Source: Triglochin maritima
Taxonomy: Eukaryota > Streptophyta > Magnoliopsida > Alismatales > Juncaginaceae
Reading direction: 5' to 3'
Length of the DNA: 64,000 nucleotides
Assembly (NCBI GenBank): GCA_963682175.1
Contig: OY821791.1
Coordinates: 20,798,542 to 20,862,541 of the forward strand
This document shows positions 54,347-64,000 of this stretch, piece by piece. The position numbers were made by a program, and so were the translations under genes. How positions within the stretch are numbered: the stretch's first letter is position 1; each line of letters opens with the position of its first letter. Under the pieces are notes generated by a model. The model was given only the letters and a program-made list of their open reading frames with translations, was not told the DNA's origin and ran no database searches.

Positions 54347-55969
54347 GTATTCTGGCCCTGCATGGTGTCATGTTCCCTTTCCAAGTCCATTGACCCACTT
54401 TTGAGGTTCCCATTTGATGTCTTTTGATAAATGAAGATGGGAACTTATGTTTGTACATAGTTATATTAAAAATAAATAAATTAAAAGACTCCTTCAGTGA
54501 GCATCGATTGTTGTGGGCTCCAACCCTTGAGTATTTGGGCCCCATTTCTTTCGCGTAGTTGTATCCCTTCTTTGCATCTCACAGGTTTTGTGGGAATTTG
54601 GGTTGTGTCCATCAACATACCCATGCACTTCCCTTTGTACTTCACGTTGGTGAGATCTTTCCTGTTTCATTGCATAATTCCATGTAGTATCTTGCTCGCA
54701 TTCATTGAGGACAATGCATGAAGTAGGTGTGTGTGGGGGGGTTGCTTACGTGTGTACATAGTCGAGTCTTTTCTTTTGATTTTGTTTTCTTTCGTTTGCA
54801 TTGTTAGGGTAATGTTAGTATGCTGCATTTAAAATTGATATATCTGGTTGCCATGATCCTTGGGTGACTTGTCTTGTTTTGCTTGCCTAGTGCTTTAAAA
54901 TTTTCACATTTCTTTCGAAATCTTCATATGTTTGTGAAAGAAAATGTTTTTGTGGGTTTTGCGTGTGTTTAGCATGTGCAAAACCGTTGAGAGGCAAAGT
55001 AAAAAGAAAGCTCCCAAAAGTGTCTTGAACTTGATGCATTAGGATATCTAGTTTACTAGCTTTAGGTCTTATCGAGTCGTTCGGATGCACCCCGGTTATC
55101 CCTCGGGGGGCGTGTAATCATAGGGTTTCATCACTCAAACATTAAAGAAGTCCACCCTGAACCGAGTGAGTCAATAATTCGTGTGTGTTAGTATAAGGAA
55201 GTTTGTCGTAGTTAAGGGCCCTTAATCTCTTTTTGTGAAACTTAAGTGTAGGGGTTTTGGTTCCCATGTAGATAAATAAATAAGTGGTGTTCTCTCTTCT
55301 CGCACGACTCCTATCACTCGGGAAAGTAGGTATGAGGGGACTTTGTGCCTGGTGCTTTCGAGTCATCTGACTTGGGATGCACCGACCGAACTCCCGTTAC
55401 ACGGGTGGTAGGGATCGCCCTAAGTGGAGATTTGGGGGAAGGTGTACGTGATAGTGTAAGTCCTCATAGGCAATGATGCACGAAACCTGACCCTTGGAGA
55501 ATCAAACCCCAACCAATAAAATGCTCCAAAGAAAAGAAAAAAAAGAAAAAAAAAGAAGTCAAATAAGAACCTTAATGGACTTTACACATTGTATCACATT
55601 CAGAAGTTAAGGTTGCCCATGTCTTTCACTTAAGTCCTTAACGAACTTTCACGAATAATTCATTAGGCTAGGTGTGTAGACCGATTACATATATAATGTC
55701 GACCCGTACTATTACCGCGTCCCATGATCGACAAAATAAGTCCAATGAGTCATGTAGCTAGATTGATTAATGCATATTTGTTCGGATTTTGTGGGTGTAT
55801 CCGCTGAAAACCCTCAGGAGACAACACTCCTACTCCTTCGCGACAAGGAGGTTTAACGGCTTGTTGCACGTGCTAAGTGCAACCGTGATTCCTACGAAAG
55901 TGAGTTAGGATTTCTTGTTTCTCGTTTGTTTTTCTCTTTCTTTGTTTTGCTCGGGACTAGCAAAAACCT
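54347..55969 (+). other. 3' non-coding region of the pol-less element
   Basis: Contains the internal polypurine-like motif (54704-54742), then about 1.23 kb similar to 32166-33424 and 59329-60572, with an A-rich AAAAAAGAAAA tract near 55537. Antisense ORFs at 54887-55090 and 55142-55366 (minus) match those of the other two copies. Confidence 0.7.
54887..55090 (-). CDS. Antisense ORF a, 67 codons
   Basis: The same length, start and end as 33069-33272, with a few amino-acid differences (for example KLDILMHQVQDTFG). Confidence 0.35.
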   Translation of the reverse strand: MHPNDSIRPKASKLDILMHQVQDTFGSFLFTLPLNGFAHAKHTQNPQKHFLSQTYEDFERNVKILKH

Positions 55970-55984
55970 AGGTGTGGGGGTATT

Positions 55985-57558
55985 TGATTGACATCATTTC
56001 ATGCTTATATTTGTATCTTATATCCATTATCTTACACCTAAGCAATGCAACGTGACGAGTTTTATGTTTGAATTTCAGAAATAAATAGGTTTGAAGAGAT
56101 GAAGCATGAAAGGACCCAAAAGTAGGGAAAAAGGACTTAATTGTGAGACCTGGGGACTAAGATGCAAGGGAGAAGGACCTGAACGTAAGACCGAAGGACC
56201 AAAGAGCAAAATAGAAAACCCCACACCATAATGGGGAGTATTTTGCCAATTCTATTCGGGTCGGAGCTCCAACAAGTGAAGTAGATGCATCAAAGACCAA
56301 CAAAGACATCCAAAAAAGCCCAAAATAAAATCCAGCGTGATCCAGACCATATAGACCGCCAATTGGCGTCCAAGACCGCTAATTGGCGTCCAAGACCGCT
56401 AATTGCTGGTATGTTTTGTCCCAATTCCGCTAAGATTTTGGTGGGTCGTGTATTAGTGTGTATTAGTCCATTTCTGATATTGGTTTAGTCCCACATCAGG
56501 GGATTGTCTCGGATTGCCTTTTTCTTTGGCTATAAATAGAACTCTTCACCTTCTATTGTAAATCACCCATTTCTTGGTGGCATTCTCTCTACGAAGGAGT
56601 AATCCTTGAAGCAAAATTCAAGGTGGAGAAGAATGCTACCTTCAATGTGAGTCATTGTTAATAAAATAATTGTTCTAGTTTCTTTTAATCTTGTCTTTTA
56701 ATTTGTGCATGCTTGTTTATTCTTTCCTTTTAAGCTTCTTTAATGCTCCTTTCTTGCTTAGTTAAATTTTCTTTTAGTATAATGTTTCGTTTTGTTATTG
56801 TAGGTAGTGTAATGATTAGTGAGTAGTTCTATCCCCATTTGGGGGGTGGAGAAATATGTGATATGATCATGTAGTGTATTAGGTGTGTGTTATCTTAATC
56901 CATTGAACCTTATATGATTTCCATAACCATCTAATGGGATTTCACTCTTATCTTTGATATGCTAATGCTCTTGAATGAAGCTTAGCTTATGCTTAGATTA
57001 GTGGACCTATTTTATGGGGAATGATAATGTGAGGATATGGATGGAATTAATATTGGAAACACAATTTGTAGTGTCTGTACTCTTGTTGCCTTTACCTTGG
57101 TTAATGTCTTGTATGTTTTAATGATATTGGGTTATCTTATTTCATGAGGAGGCATAGTAGGGTCTAGTCTTTATACATGATTTCATTTAGCTTCATTCCA
57201 ATTATTGTCTTGTATGTTTTAACGATATAGTCTTATCTAATTTCATGTGGAGGCAAAGTTGGATTTAGTTTTATGATTTCATGCACTACATACTGTGAGG
57301 AGCGTAATTGAACACACACACACACATCATTTTATTCACATTATTTCTCTACCCCCTTTGGGGTTTAGTTTTATTGCTTATCTTCCATTTCCTTTTTGCA
57401 TTGTAGTGTAGTTTAGTGTAACCAACCTTTCTCTCCTTTCTTTACCACTCGCCTTCGAACAAACCAAAAGTCGACATACCTCCCTGTGGATCGACCCGTA
57501 TTTGCCACCGCTGCAACGCGGCCGTGCACTTGCAGTTTAATATAAAACGAATCAATCA
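55985..57558 (+). repeat. 3' LTR of the pol-less plus-strand element
   Basis: 1574 bp, TGATTGACATC...AATCA, directly after the PPT. Three half-decayed palindromes (56355-56410; GACCGCCAATTGGCG units) lie upstream of the TATA box (56528-56539). A (CA)n run is at 57312-57326. To its right LINE sequence resumes. Confidence 0.9.
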
Positions 57559-57899
57559 AGGACATCTACTAACAAAGACCTTGATGAACAAACAGGGAGC
57601 AACGCTACACTCGGGTGCAGCCTATGCGAGGGAGGCGAGGAAGATGTTGAGCACTTGTTTTAGGGGTGTGAATACATAAAGAAGGTGTGGGCAGAAATCT
57701 TGAATCTTTTGAAGGTCAATCACAATGTGGCACACTCCTTAGAGGCTGAAGTTGTACGCATATCACATATAGGAGCAAGCTGATTTGATATTGTGGTACG
57801 GCGATGGGTCTTCCACGCCATGATACACGAGTGTTGGCTCGAACGAAACCGAACGATTTTCGACGGAGAAATGCAGCAATCAACGCATATTGTGGCTGT
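57559..57899 (+). pseudogene. LINE ORF2 C-terminal fragment
   Basis: GCSLCEGGEEDVEHLF keeps the zinc-binding pattern, then a TAG replaces Trp (about 57660). VVRRWVFHAMIHECWLERNRTIF is the family tail, read with one shift. It is cut at 57899 by the next Athila LTR. Confidence 0.82.
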
Positions 57900-59313
57900 T
57901 GTTGAACGTTTTATTTTAAACCGCTAGTGCACGGCCGCGATGAAGCGGTGGCAAGTACGGGTCGTCCTCAGGGAGGTGAGCAGCCTCTTGTTTGCACGAA
58001 ATCAAGTGGCGAAAATAATGGGGAAGAGAGTTGGTTACGCTACTCTACACTAAACTACGCTAAGAAGTACGAAATGCGAAACAAAGAAATAAACGATCAA
58101 ATAAAAAGTAAGCTAAGAACAAAATAGAAGTACTGGAATTTCAGGAAGGGAAAACCCCTAAGGGGTGGAGTGAGTGCACACAAGCAAAGAGGTGGGTGTA
58201 GAATACATTCTTTAAGCACATGAAGGTGGTGTTTATCAAGCATAGGAAGTGTCTAAATGTTATGGCAAAACCTATCAATCTATTCACCAACTTGGTTGAT
58301 TAACATTTACATATGCAAGTTGTTTATTTCAGAACCTAAACAAGCATGAGAGGTGTCTAATCATTTTGGCAAAACTCATCAAGTTGTAAATTCTATCCTA
58401 AACAAGCAAGCATACATTCATGTTTAATCAACACATTGAAATTAAAGCATTCATCCCATTCTCTAATGCATGTATGTACATCTACTCCACCCCCAAAGGG
58501 GATGGAACTACTCACTAAACATTACACTAATTATTAAACTATGGAAAGAAAGCATATTAAAACTAAGCTAGAATTAAAAGACGATTAAACTAAAACATGC
58601 ATAAACAATAAAAGAAGCATAAAACAAACAATGAAAGAAACACAAAACTTTATTGATAAAATGACTCACATTAAAAGTAGCATCCTCCTACTTTAGTGTG
58701 TGCTTCAAGGCCTCACTTCTAGTAGGAAGAATAGCCACTTAAAATATGGAGTGATTACAATAGGAGGTGAAGAGTTCTATTTATAGCCATGGAAAAAGCT
58801 AATCCGGGACAATCCCCCGATGTGGGACTAAACAGATACCACAAATAGCCTAAACATCCTCTAATACATGTGCGGGAGAAATTTGAGCGCATTTGGGCCA
58901 AAAGTGACCGCCAATTAGCGGTCTTGGACCGCTAATTAGCGGTCTACAGTGTCCGGATCGCTCTGGAATTTCTTGTGGGCTTTTCTGGAAGGCTTTGTTG
59001 GTATTTGATGCATCTATTTTGCATGTTGGAGCTCCGACCCGAATAGAATTGCCAAAATACTCCCCATGATGGTGAGGAGTATTTTGTTTTGCTCTTAGGT
59101 CCTTCTGTCTTGCAATCAGGTCCTTCTTCCTTGCATCTTGGTCCCCAGATCTCACAATTCAGTCCTTTTTTCCAACTTTTGGGTCCTTTTATGCTTCATC
59201 TCTTCAAACCTATTTATTCCTGAAAACTAAACATAAAACTCGTGACATAGCATTGTTTAGGTGAAAGATAATGGATATAAGTTACAAATATGAGCATGAA
59301 ATGATGTCAATCA
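57900..59313 (-). repeat. 3' LTR of the right-edge Athila-type element
   Basis: 1414 bp, TGATTGACATC...CGTTCAACA on the minus strand. Palindrome pair at 58906-58944 (GACCGCCAATTAGCGGTC and GACCGCTAATTAGCGGTC, both perfect). TATA box at 58777-58788. It is more diverged from 30755-32150 than that LTR is from its own partner. Confidence 0.9.
58906..58944. promoter_or_regulatory. Paired palindromes in U3
   Basis: Two 18-bp units 3 bp apart. The second (GACCGCTAATTAGCGGTC) differs from the first by a symmetric C-to-T / G-to-A change, which keeps the palindrome. Confidence 0.62.
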
Positions 59314-59751
59314 AATACCCCCACACCTAACTTTTGCTAGTCCCGAGCAAAACAAAGAAAGAGAAAAGCATGTGAAAAACAAGAAATCCTAACTCACTTT
59401 CGTAGGAATCACGGTTGCACTTAGCACGTGCAACAAGCCGTTAAACCTCCTTGTCGCCAAGGAGGAGGAGTGTTGTCTCCTGAGGGTTTTCAGCGGATAT
59501 ACCCACAAAATCCGAACAAGATGCATTAATCAATCTAGCTACACGACTCGCTGGACTTATTTTGTCGATCATGGGACGCGGTAACACTACGGGTCGACTC
59601 TATATATGTAATCCGTCCACACACCTAGCCTAATGAGTTATTCGTGAGAGTTAGTTAAGGACTTAAGTGAAAGACATGGGCAACCTTAACTTCTGAATGT
59701 GATACAATGTGTAAAGTCCATTTTGGTTCTTATTTGCTTCTTTTTTTTTCT

Positions 59752-59783
<32 letters not shown>

Positions 59784-60609
59784 CTTTTTGGAGAATTTTA
59801 TTGGTTGGTGTTTGATTCTCCCAGGGTCAGGTTTCGTGCATCATTGCCTATGAGGACTTACACTATCACGTACACCTTCCCCCAAATCTCCACATAGGGC
59901 GATCCCTACCACCCGTGTAACGGGAGTTCGGTCGGTGCATCCCAAGTCAGATGACTCGAAAGCACCAGGCACAAAGTCCCCTCAGACCTACTTTCCCGAG
60001 TGATAGGAGCCGTGCGAGAAGAGAGAACACCACTTATTTATCTACATGGGAACCAAAACCCCTACACTTAAGTTTCACAAAAAGAGATTAAGGGCCCTTG
60101 ACTACGACAAACTTCCTTATACTAACAGACACGAATTATTTGACTCACTAGGTTCAGGGTGGACTTATTTAAATGTTTGAGTACTGAAACCCTATGATTA
60201 CACGCCCCCCGAAGGAAAACCGGGGTGCATCCTAACGACTCGATAAGACCTAAAGCCAGTAAACTAGAAATCCTAATGCATCAAGTTCAAGACAATTTTG
60301 GGAGCTTTCTTTTTACTTTGCCTCTCAACGGTTTTGCACATGCTAAACACACGCAAAACCCACAAAAACATTTTCTTTCGCAAACACATGAAGATTTTGA
60401 AAGAAATGTGAAAATTTTAAAGCACTCGGCAAGCAAAAGAAGACAAGTCACCCAAGGATCATGGCAAGCAGATATATCGATATTAAATGCGGCACACTAT
60501 CATGACCCTAACAATGCAAACAAAAGAAAATAAAACCAAAGGAAAAAGACTCGACTATGTACACACGTAAAATACCCCCCCACACCTACTTCATGCATTG
60601 TCCTCAATG
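59314..60609 (-). other. PPT, conserved 3' region and internal polypurine-like motif
   Basis: PPT at 59314-59328. The T-rich tract (59740-59789) is longer than in the autonomous copy. The internal motif (60573-60609) reads ATTGAGGACAATGCATGAAG, then TAGGTGTG and a G-run on the minus strand. Antisense ORF a is at 60225-60425; its stop is lost and the frame runs to 60533. Confidence 0.75.
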
Positions 60610-60890
60610 AATGTGAACAAGATACTACATGGATACATGCATGAAAAAAGAAAGATCTCACCAACATGAAGTACAAAGGGACGTTCAGGGTCATGTTGAT
60701 GGACACAAACCCAAATTCCCTCGAAACCTGTGAGAAGCTGAAGAAGGGAGATAAATACGTGAAGAAATTGGGCCCAAGTACACAAGGGTTGGGGCCCACA
60801 ACAATCGATGCTCACTGAAGGAGTCTTTTATTACACACTCTTTTTTTTCAAGATATATACATCACCCAAGATATTCTCATAATCATTTGG
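60610..60890 (-). other. Non-coding stretch between the RT-relic ORF and the internal motif
   Basis: No supported gene. It is similar to 54497-54703 of the plus-strand pol-less element (both contain the GAGCATCGATTGTTGTGGG block), so it belongs to the pol-less subfamily and is not seen in the autonomous copy. Confidence 0.55.
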
Positions 60891-61298
60891 TCAAGGAACA
60901 TCAAATGAGAACATCAAGTCATGAGGACCAGAGACTTGCCGAGATGGGCAAACTCCACTGGTACTCTGAGGTGTCATGAGGGGTGAAAGGTCAAAGCTGA
61001 AAGGCTCGAACCCCTCATGATATTGGTTGGGTGTGGGCAACAAAGAATGAAGTTGTGTTGCCTCACTAGGGTTTAATTGCTCATCGAAGAAAACCCTCCA
61101 ACCAATAGGAGGGTGCATCGGAATGAGTTCCTCAGGCTCATTCGATGGATGCAACAGACTTGCATCACTAAGAATGGGGCTTTTCCCCAAGTCATCCAAC
61201 AAGGACCTCCCACCATCATTTAGATCATCAAGCATAAGCTCGGTCATAGGTGGGTCCTTGTTGGAGTCAATATGAAGCTCAAATGGCTCAATGGCCAT
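60891..61298 (-). pseudogene. RT-relic ORF, 135 codons
   Basis: In frame with the protease ORF but separated by TAA (61303-61305). An acidic start (MTELMLDDLNDGGRSLLDDL) leads to PPIGWRVFFDEQLNPSEATQ and FEPFSFDLSPL. This aligns with PVGWRVWIDDHNFSSATGE and FKLFQFDPLN of the plus-strand copy, and more weakly with GWRVCIDYRKLN of intact RT. No catalytic residue is present. Confidence 0.6.
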
Positions 61299-61304
61299 GG
61301 GACA

Positions 61305-62489
61305 TTAGGTAGAGACACCTTCTGGTCTAGGCATAAGGTGAGGTGTCTCACTCTCACTAGTACTCTCAACTGAATCATGCAACGAACACTCCCTTTGGAC
61401 ATTCATGTTTGAGGCCAGCTCACTCTGTTGCATTGCAAAGACAGGCAATGAGTCTTCGCTGAGCCTACAAACATTCTCAACGGGTTGCATTGGTGTTAGA
61501 GGTGTTCGTTGATTTTGTGGTGCTTTCTCCAATTGGCGGATGAGATTTAGATTTAAAGGTTCATCCATGGGTTCCTGTTGCCTACCAGAGTTGAACACAT
61601 GAAACTCGGCACTCATGTTACCGAATGAGAGCTTCATGAGACCATTTCTACAATTAATCAAGGCATTGGAGGTTGCCAGAAATGGTCTACCCAAAATCAA
61701 AGGTATTTGAGAGTGGGTGTTCGCAACAGGATTGTTATCGAGGACAACAAAATCGACTGGAAATATAAAATCTCCAACTTTGATAAGCACGTCCTCGATA
61801 ATCCCCATGGGAATACGAATGGATTTATCCGCTAATTGGAGGGTGATCTTAGTTGGTTTCAATTCTCCCAAGTTCAACTGTTGATAAACAGAGAATGGGA
61901 GGAGGTTGACCGCCGATCCTAAATCAAGCAAAACATTGCTCAGTCTAGTGTCCCCTATCGTACACTGAATAGTAGGACACCCAGGGTCCTTGTATTTTGT
62001 GTAGGTGGGATTGGACAAAAGAGAGCTTATATTTGCAGCCAAGAATGCTTTCTTAGGAACATTGGTCTTCCTCTTGGTTGTGCAGAGATCCTTCAACACT
62101 TTGGCATATTGAGGTATTTGTTGGATGACATCCAACAAGGGGATGTTAACCTTCACTTGCTTAAATACCTCTAATATCTTGTCCATGTTGTCACTCTGCT
62201 TTTTGTTTAACCTACTTGGATAAGGAGCTTTTGGCAGGTAGGTTTTCTGCTGTGCCTGAGAAGAAAGCTTTGGTGTATTACCCTCACCCTCAGCTTCTTC
62301 TTCACCACCATTCCCACTGGGGGGCTGCATAGATGGTGGTGGGTGTGGCAAGGAAATGTGATTGTCAACCTGTTTTCCATTCCTTAAGGTCACAATGGAA
62401 TTGACATGGTGAACAGGTTCCTCCACATGGTTCACTTGCCTCCCCCGAGGTACCACATTCTCATTTTGCATTTGTTGTTGTTGGTACAT
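61305..62489 (-). pseudogene. pro: Athila-type protease region
   Basis: The linker FKQVKVNIPLLDVIQQ is followed by the active site VLLDLGSAVNLLPFS (DLG intact) and LILGRPFLAT. A Gln/Pro/Ser-rich tail ends at the stop before the RT relic. It is continuous with gag except for the TAG at 62547-62549. Confidence 0.87.
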
Positions 62490-62546
62490 GCGGGGGTTAG
62501 CCTCAGGCTGGCTAGGAAAAGACCCTCTCTCTCTTTCATGTACAGA

Positions 62547-63998
62547 CTAAGCCAATTGGCCCATCTGAAGCTCTAGAGATTTGATGGTCTGCTGATTTGA
62601 AGTGAGAACTTGACTCGTGGTAGACATAAAATTTTTCATTGAGTTTTCAAGTCCACGACTCAAGGTCTCAAGCGAATTGAATCGGGTTTCCATATTATTG
62701 GAATTTGGGAAACCCAATTGATTGGTGGTTTGCGCTTGGGGTGGCTGATAGAAATGCGCATGCATGGGAGGTTGGTGTGATTGGTAAGGTGGTCTCGAGG
62801 AGTTTGGAGGACCACCCGGGGCATTAGTTTGGTTCCATGAAAAATTGGGGTGGTTCCTCCATCCAGGATTATAAGATGATGAGTATGGGTCATTCCTGGC
62901 TCTATCATAGATGGCGTTGACACGCTCCATCTCAGGAGGAATGGACTCACACTCGCTTTCTACATGACCTATCCTACCACATAAATGACAGGGAACTGGA
63001 CCAGATGAAGACATGTGAGGTGCACTTTGTTGGTTTTGGAGCTCAATCGAATCCATACGGCGCATTAAGGCCGCGATGCGTGCCTCGGTGGCCGTAGTGG
63101 TATCGATAGCAAATGCGGAACCCGATCTAGTTGAGTTTGCATTCGCGATCCTCGCTCCTATACTAGATGATGCAGGTGGTTCCCTCACACTCTCCCACTG
63201 CATGGTTTTCTCAGCGAGGTCTTCTAGGAAGGCCCATGCCTCCCTTTCATCCTTTCCCAAGAACTCTCCTTGACACATGGACTCAAGGAGCGTTCTGGAC
63301 GGGATGTGAAGACCCTCATACACAATCTGACAAAGACGCCACAACTCAATGCCATGGTGAGGGCACGAGGATAGTAGCTCTTTGAACCTCTCAAGATATG
63401 CATGAAATGGTTCGGTCTCATGTTGATAGAACGAATTGATTTCGTTCCTCAATTTTTGAGTCCGATGATTAGGAAAGTACTTCTTGAGGAATGCAGATTG
63501 AAACTCATCCCAAGTCCTAAAGGAATTCGCCTGGTTGCTGTACAACCACTTCTTGGCATCATCCTTTAGTGCAAAAGGAACGAGCCTAAGATGGATGGAG
63601 TCTGTGCTAATTTGTTGCAGCTTGAACATAGCACAGACCTCCTCAAATTCCCTGAGAAAGATATAGGGGTCACCTTTCCCAGTGAAATGAGGGAGCATGG
63701 AAATGAATTGAGGCTTAACCTCAAAATGGTTTCCATTAGCCTCTGGTAATACGATGCATGAGGGTAGAGCTGTACGGCTCGGGTATCATCGATCACGTAG
63801 AGGTATGGGAACGACAACTGGGAGCACTGGTCGAACAGGTGGGTCCAACAACTGCTCCTCCTCACGGAAATTAGCAGCCATTGGACCCGAACTACGTGCG
63901 ACACGAGAGGAGGGAGGTGTCGAGAAATCGATGACCGAAGCCGGATTGACAACGCTCCTCGTCAAACGACCACTCTCGTCTCGTGTCCACGAAAGCAT
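62547..63998 (-). pseudogene. gag: Athila-type gag
   Basis: The ATG at 63998 (MLSWTRDESGR) is the same start as 40411. TGA at 63786-63788 replaces Cys (RDR-YPS-type context). The rest is open to TAG 62547-62549, where Gln is expected in QLA-SVHERERG. Capsid-like text FTGKGDPYIFLREFEEVC, FRTWDEFQSAFLKKYFPNH; CCHC knuckle CHLCGRIGHVESEC. Two single-base stops are the only breaks, so the protein was intact recently. Confidence 0.9.
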
Positions 63999-64000
63999 GC

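Larger units (their letters stand above)
50729..57558 (+). mobile_element. Pol-less Athila-type element (LARD-like), plus strand
   Basis: Truncated 5' LTR (50729-51782), decayed PBS, 1.1-kb leader, a reduced gag-like region (52907-53832), an RT relic (54098-54346), non-coding 3' region, PPT and full 3' LTR (55985-57558). It has no protease active site and no RT catalytic, RNase H or integrase sequence. It shares leader, 3' region and LTR with the autonomous element, so it could be mobilised in trans. Confidence 0.88.
47299..57899 (+). mobile_element. LINE unit E, cut by copia and Athila-type sequence
   Basis: Leader, ORF1 (48353-50120) and ORF2 start (50308-50583); then foreign sequence (50584-57558); then an ORF2 C-terminal piece (57559-57899). 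About 2.5 kb of middle ORF2 is missing, so the right piece may be the same unit after a deletion, or another LINE. Confidence 0.75.
57900..64000 (-). mobile_element. Pol-less Athila-type element at the right edge (runs out of window)
   Basis: On the minus strand: gag, protease, a short ORF with an RT relic, non-coding 3' region, PPT (59314-59328) and 3' LTR (57900-59313). RT catalytic region, RNase H, integrase and the env-position ORF are absent. Gag and protease are close to those of the autonomous element. The left flank GCTGT (57895-57899) would be one TSD copy; the other is outside. Confidence 0.9.

Noticed and set aside
1..64000. Search for host genes, tRNA or rRNA genes
   Set aside because: Every stretch with coding character was assigned to a transposable element, and no tRNA cloverleaf or rRNA block was recognised apart from tRNA-complementary primer sites.

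Overview
The window looks like a gene-poor, probably pericentromeric block of a flowering-plant nuclear genome. Everything I can recognise is transposable-element sequence of types known from angiosperms: L1-like LINEs with a DUF4283/CCHC ORF1, Athila-type Ty3/gypsy elements with a tRNA-Asp primer-binding site, a Ty1/copia element, a CACTA DNA transposon, a TRIM-type element and a large solo-LTR-like block. I see no host gene, tRNA or rRNA. The species cannot be told from sequence alone.

The backbone is a head-to-tail, plus-strand array of LINEs. Unit A (4277-7567) is a 3' part. Unit B runs 7568-21334, unit C 21335-45587 and unit E from 47299 to 57899. A short 5'-truncated copy, D (46033-47298), sits between C and E. 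Every visible LINE 3' end (7567, 21334, 45587, 47298) carries the same two small hairpins and a short A-run. Each runs directly into a purine-only (A/G) tract, and three of the four tracts lead into an ORF1 (the exception leads into truncated unit D).

Later insertions split this array. LINE B ORF2 holds a 4.9-kb CACTA element (10121-15013, TSD TTG) and a 3.0-kb solo-LTR-like block (16108-19125, TSD GGGA). LINE C holds a truncated copia element (22827-29375). LINE C also holds a 0.9-kb TRIM (TSD ACCGT/ACTGT), which is itself split by an 11.9-kb Athila-type element (30755-42668, TSD GCGCT) with gag, protease, RT-RNase H, integrase and an env-position ORF. LINE E is cut by a copia LTR remnant and a pol-less Athila relative (50729-57558). 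Two further pol-less Athila relatives lie at the window edges (1-4276 and 57900-64000).

Almost all protein genes are broken by stops or frameshifts. The clear exception is the CACTA gene: six exons at 12368-14204 join in frame into a predicted 462-codon protein. It fuses the N-terminal transposase-associated region to part of a Ulp1-like protease region and has no transposase core. Upstream of it the CACTA element carries about 0.8 kb that resembles the untranslated leader of the Athila elements. The Athila family shows repeated undeclared structure: paired 18-bp palindromes at three places in one element, a second polypurine-like motif, antisense ORFs, and a short RT relic kept in pol-less copies.
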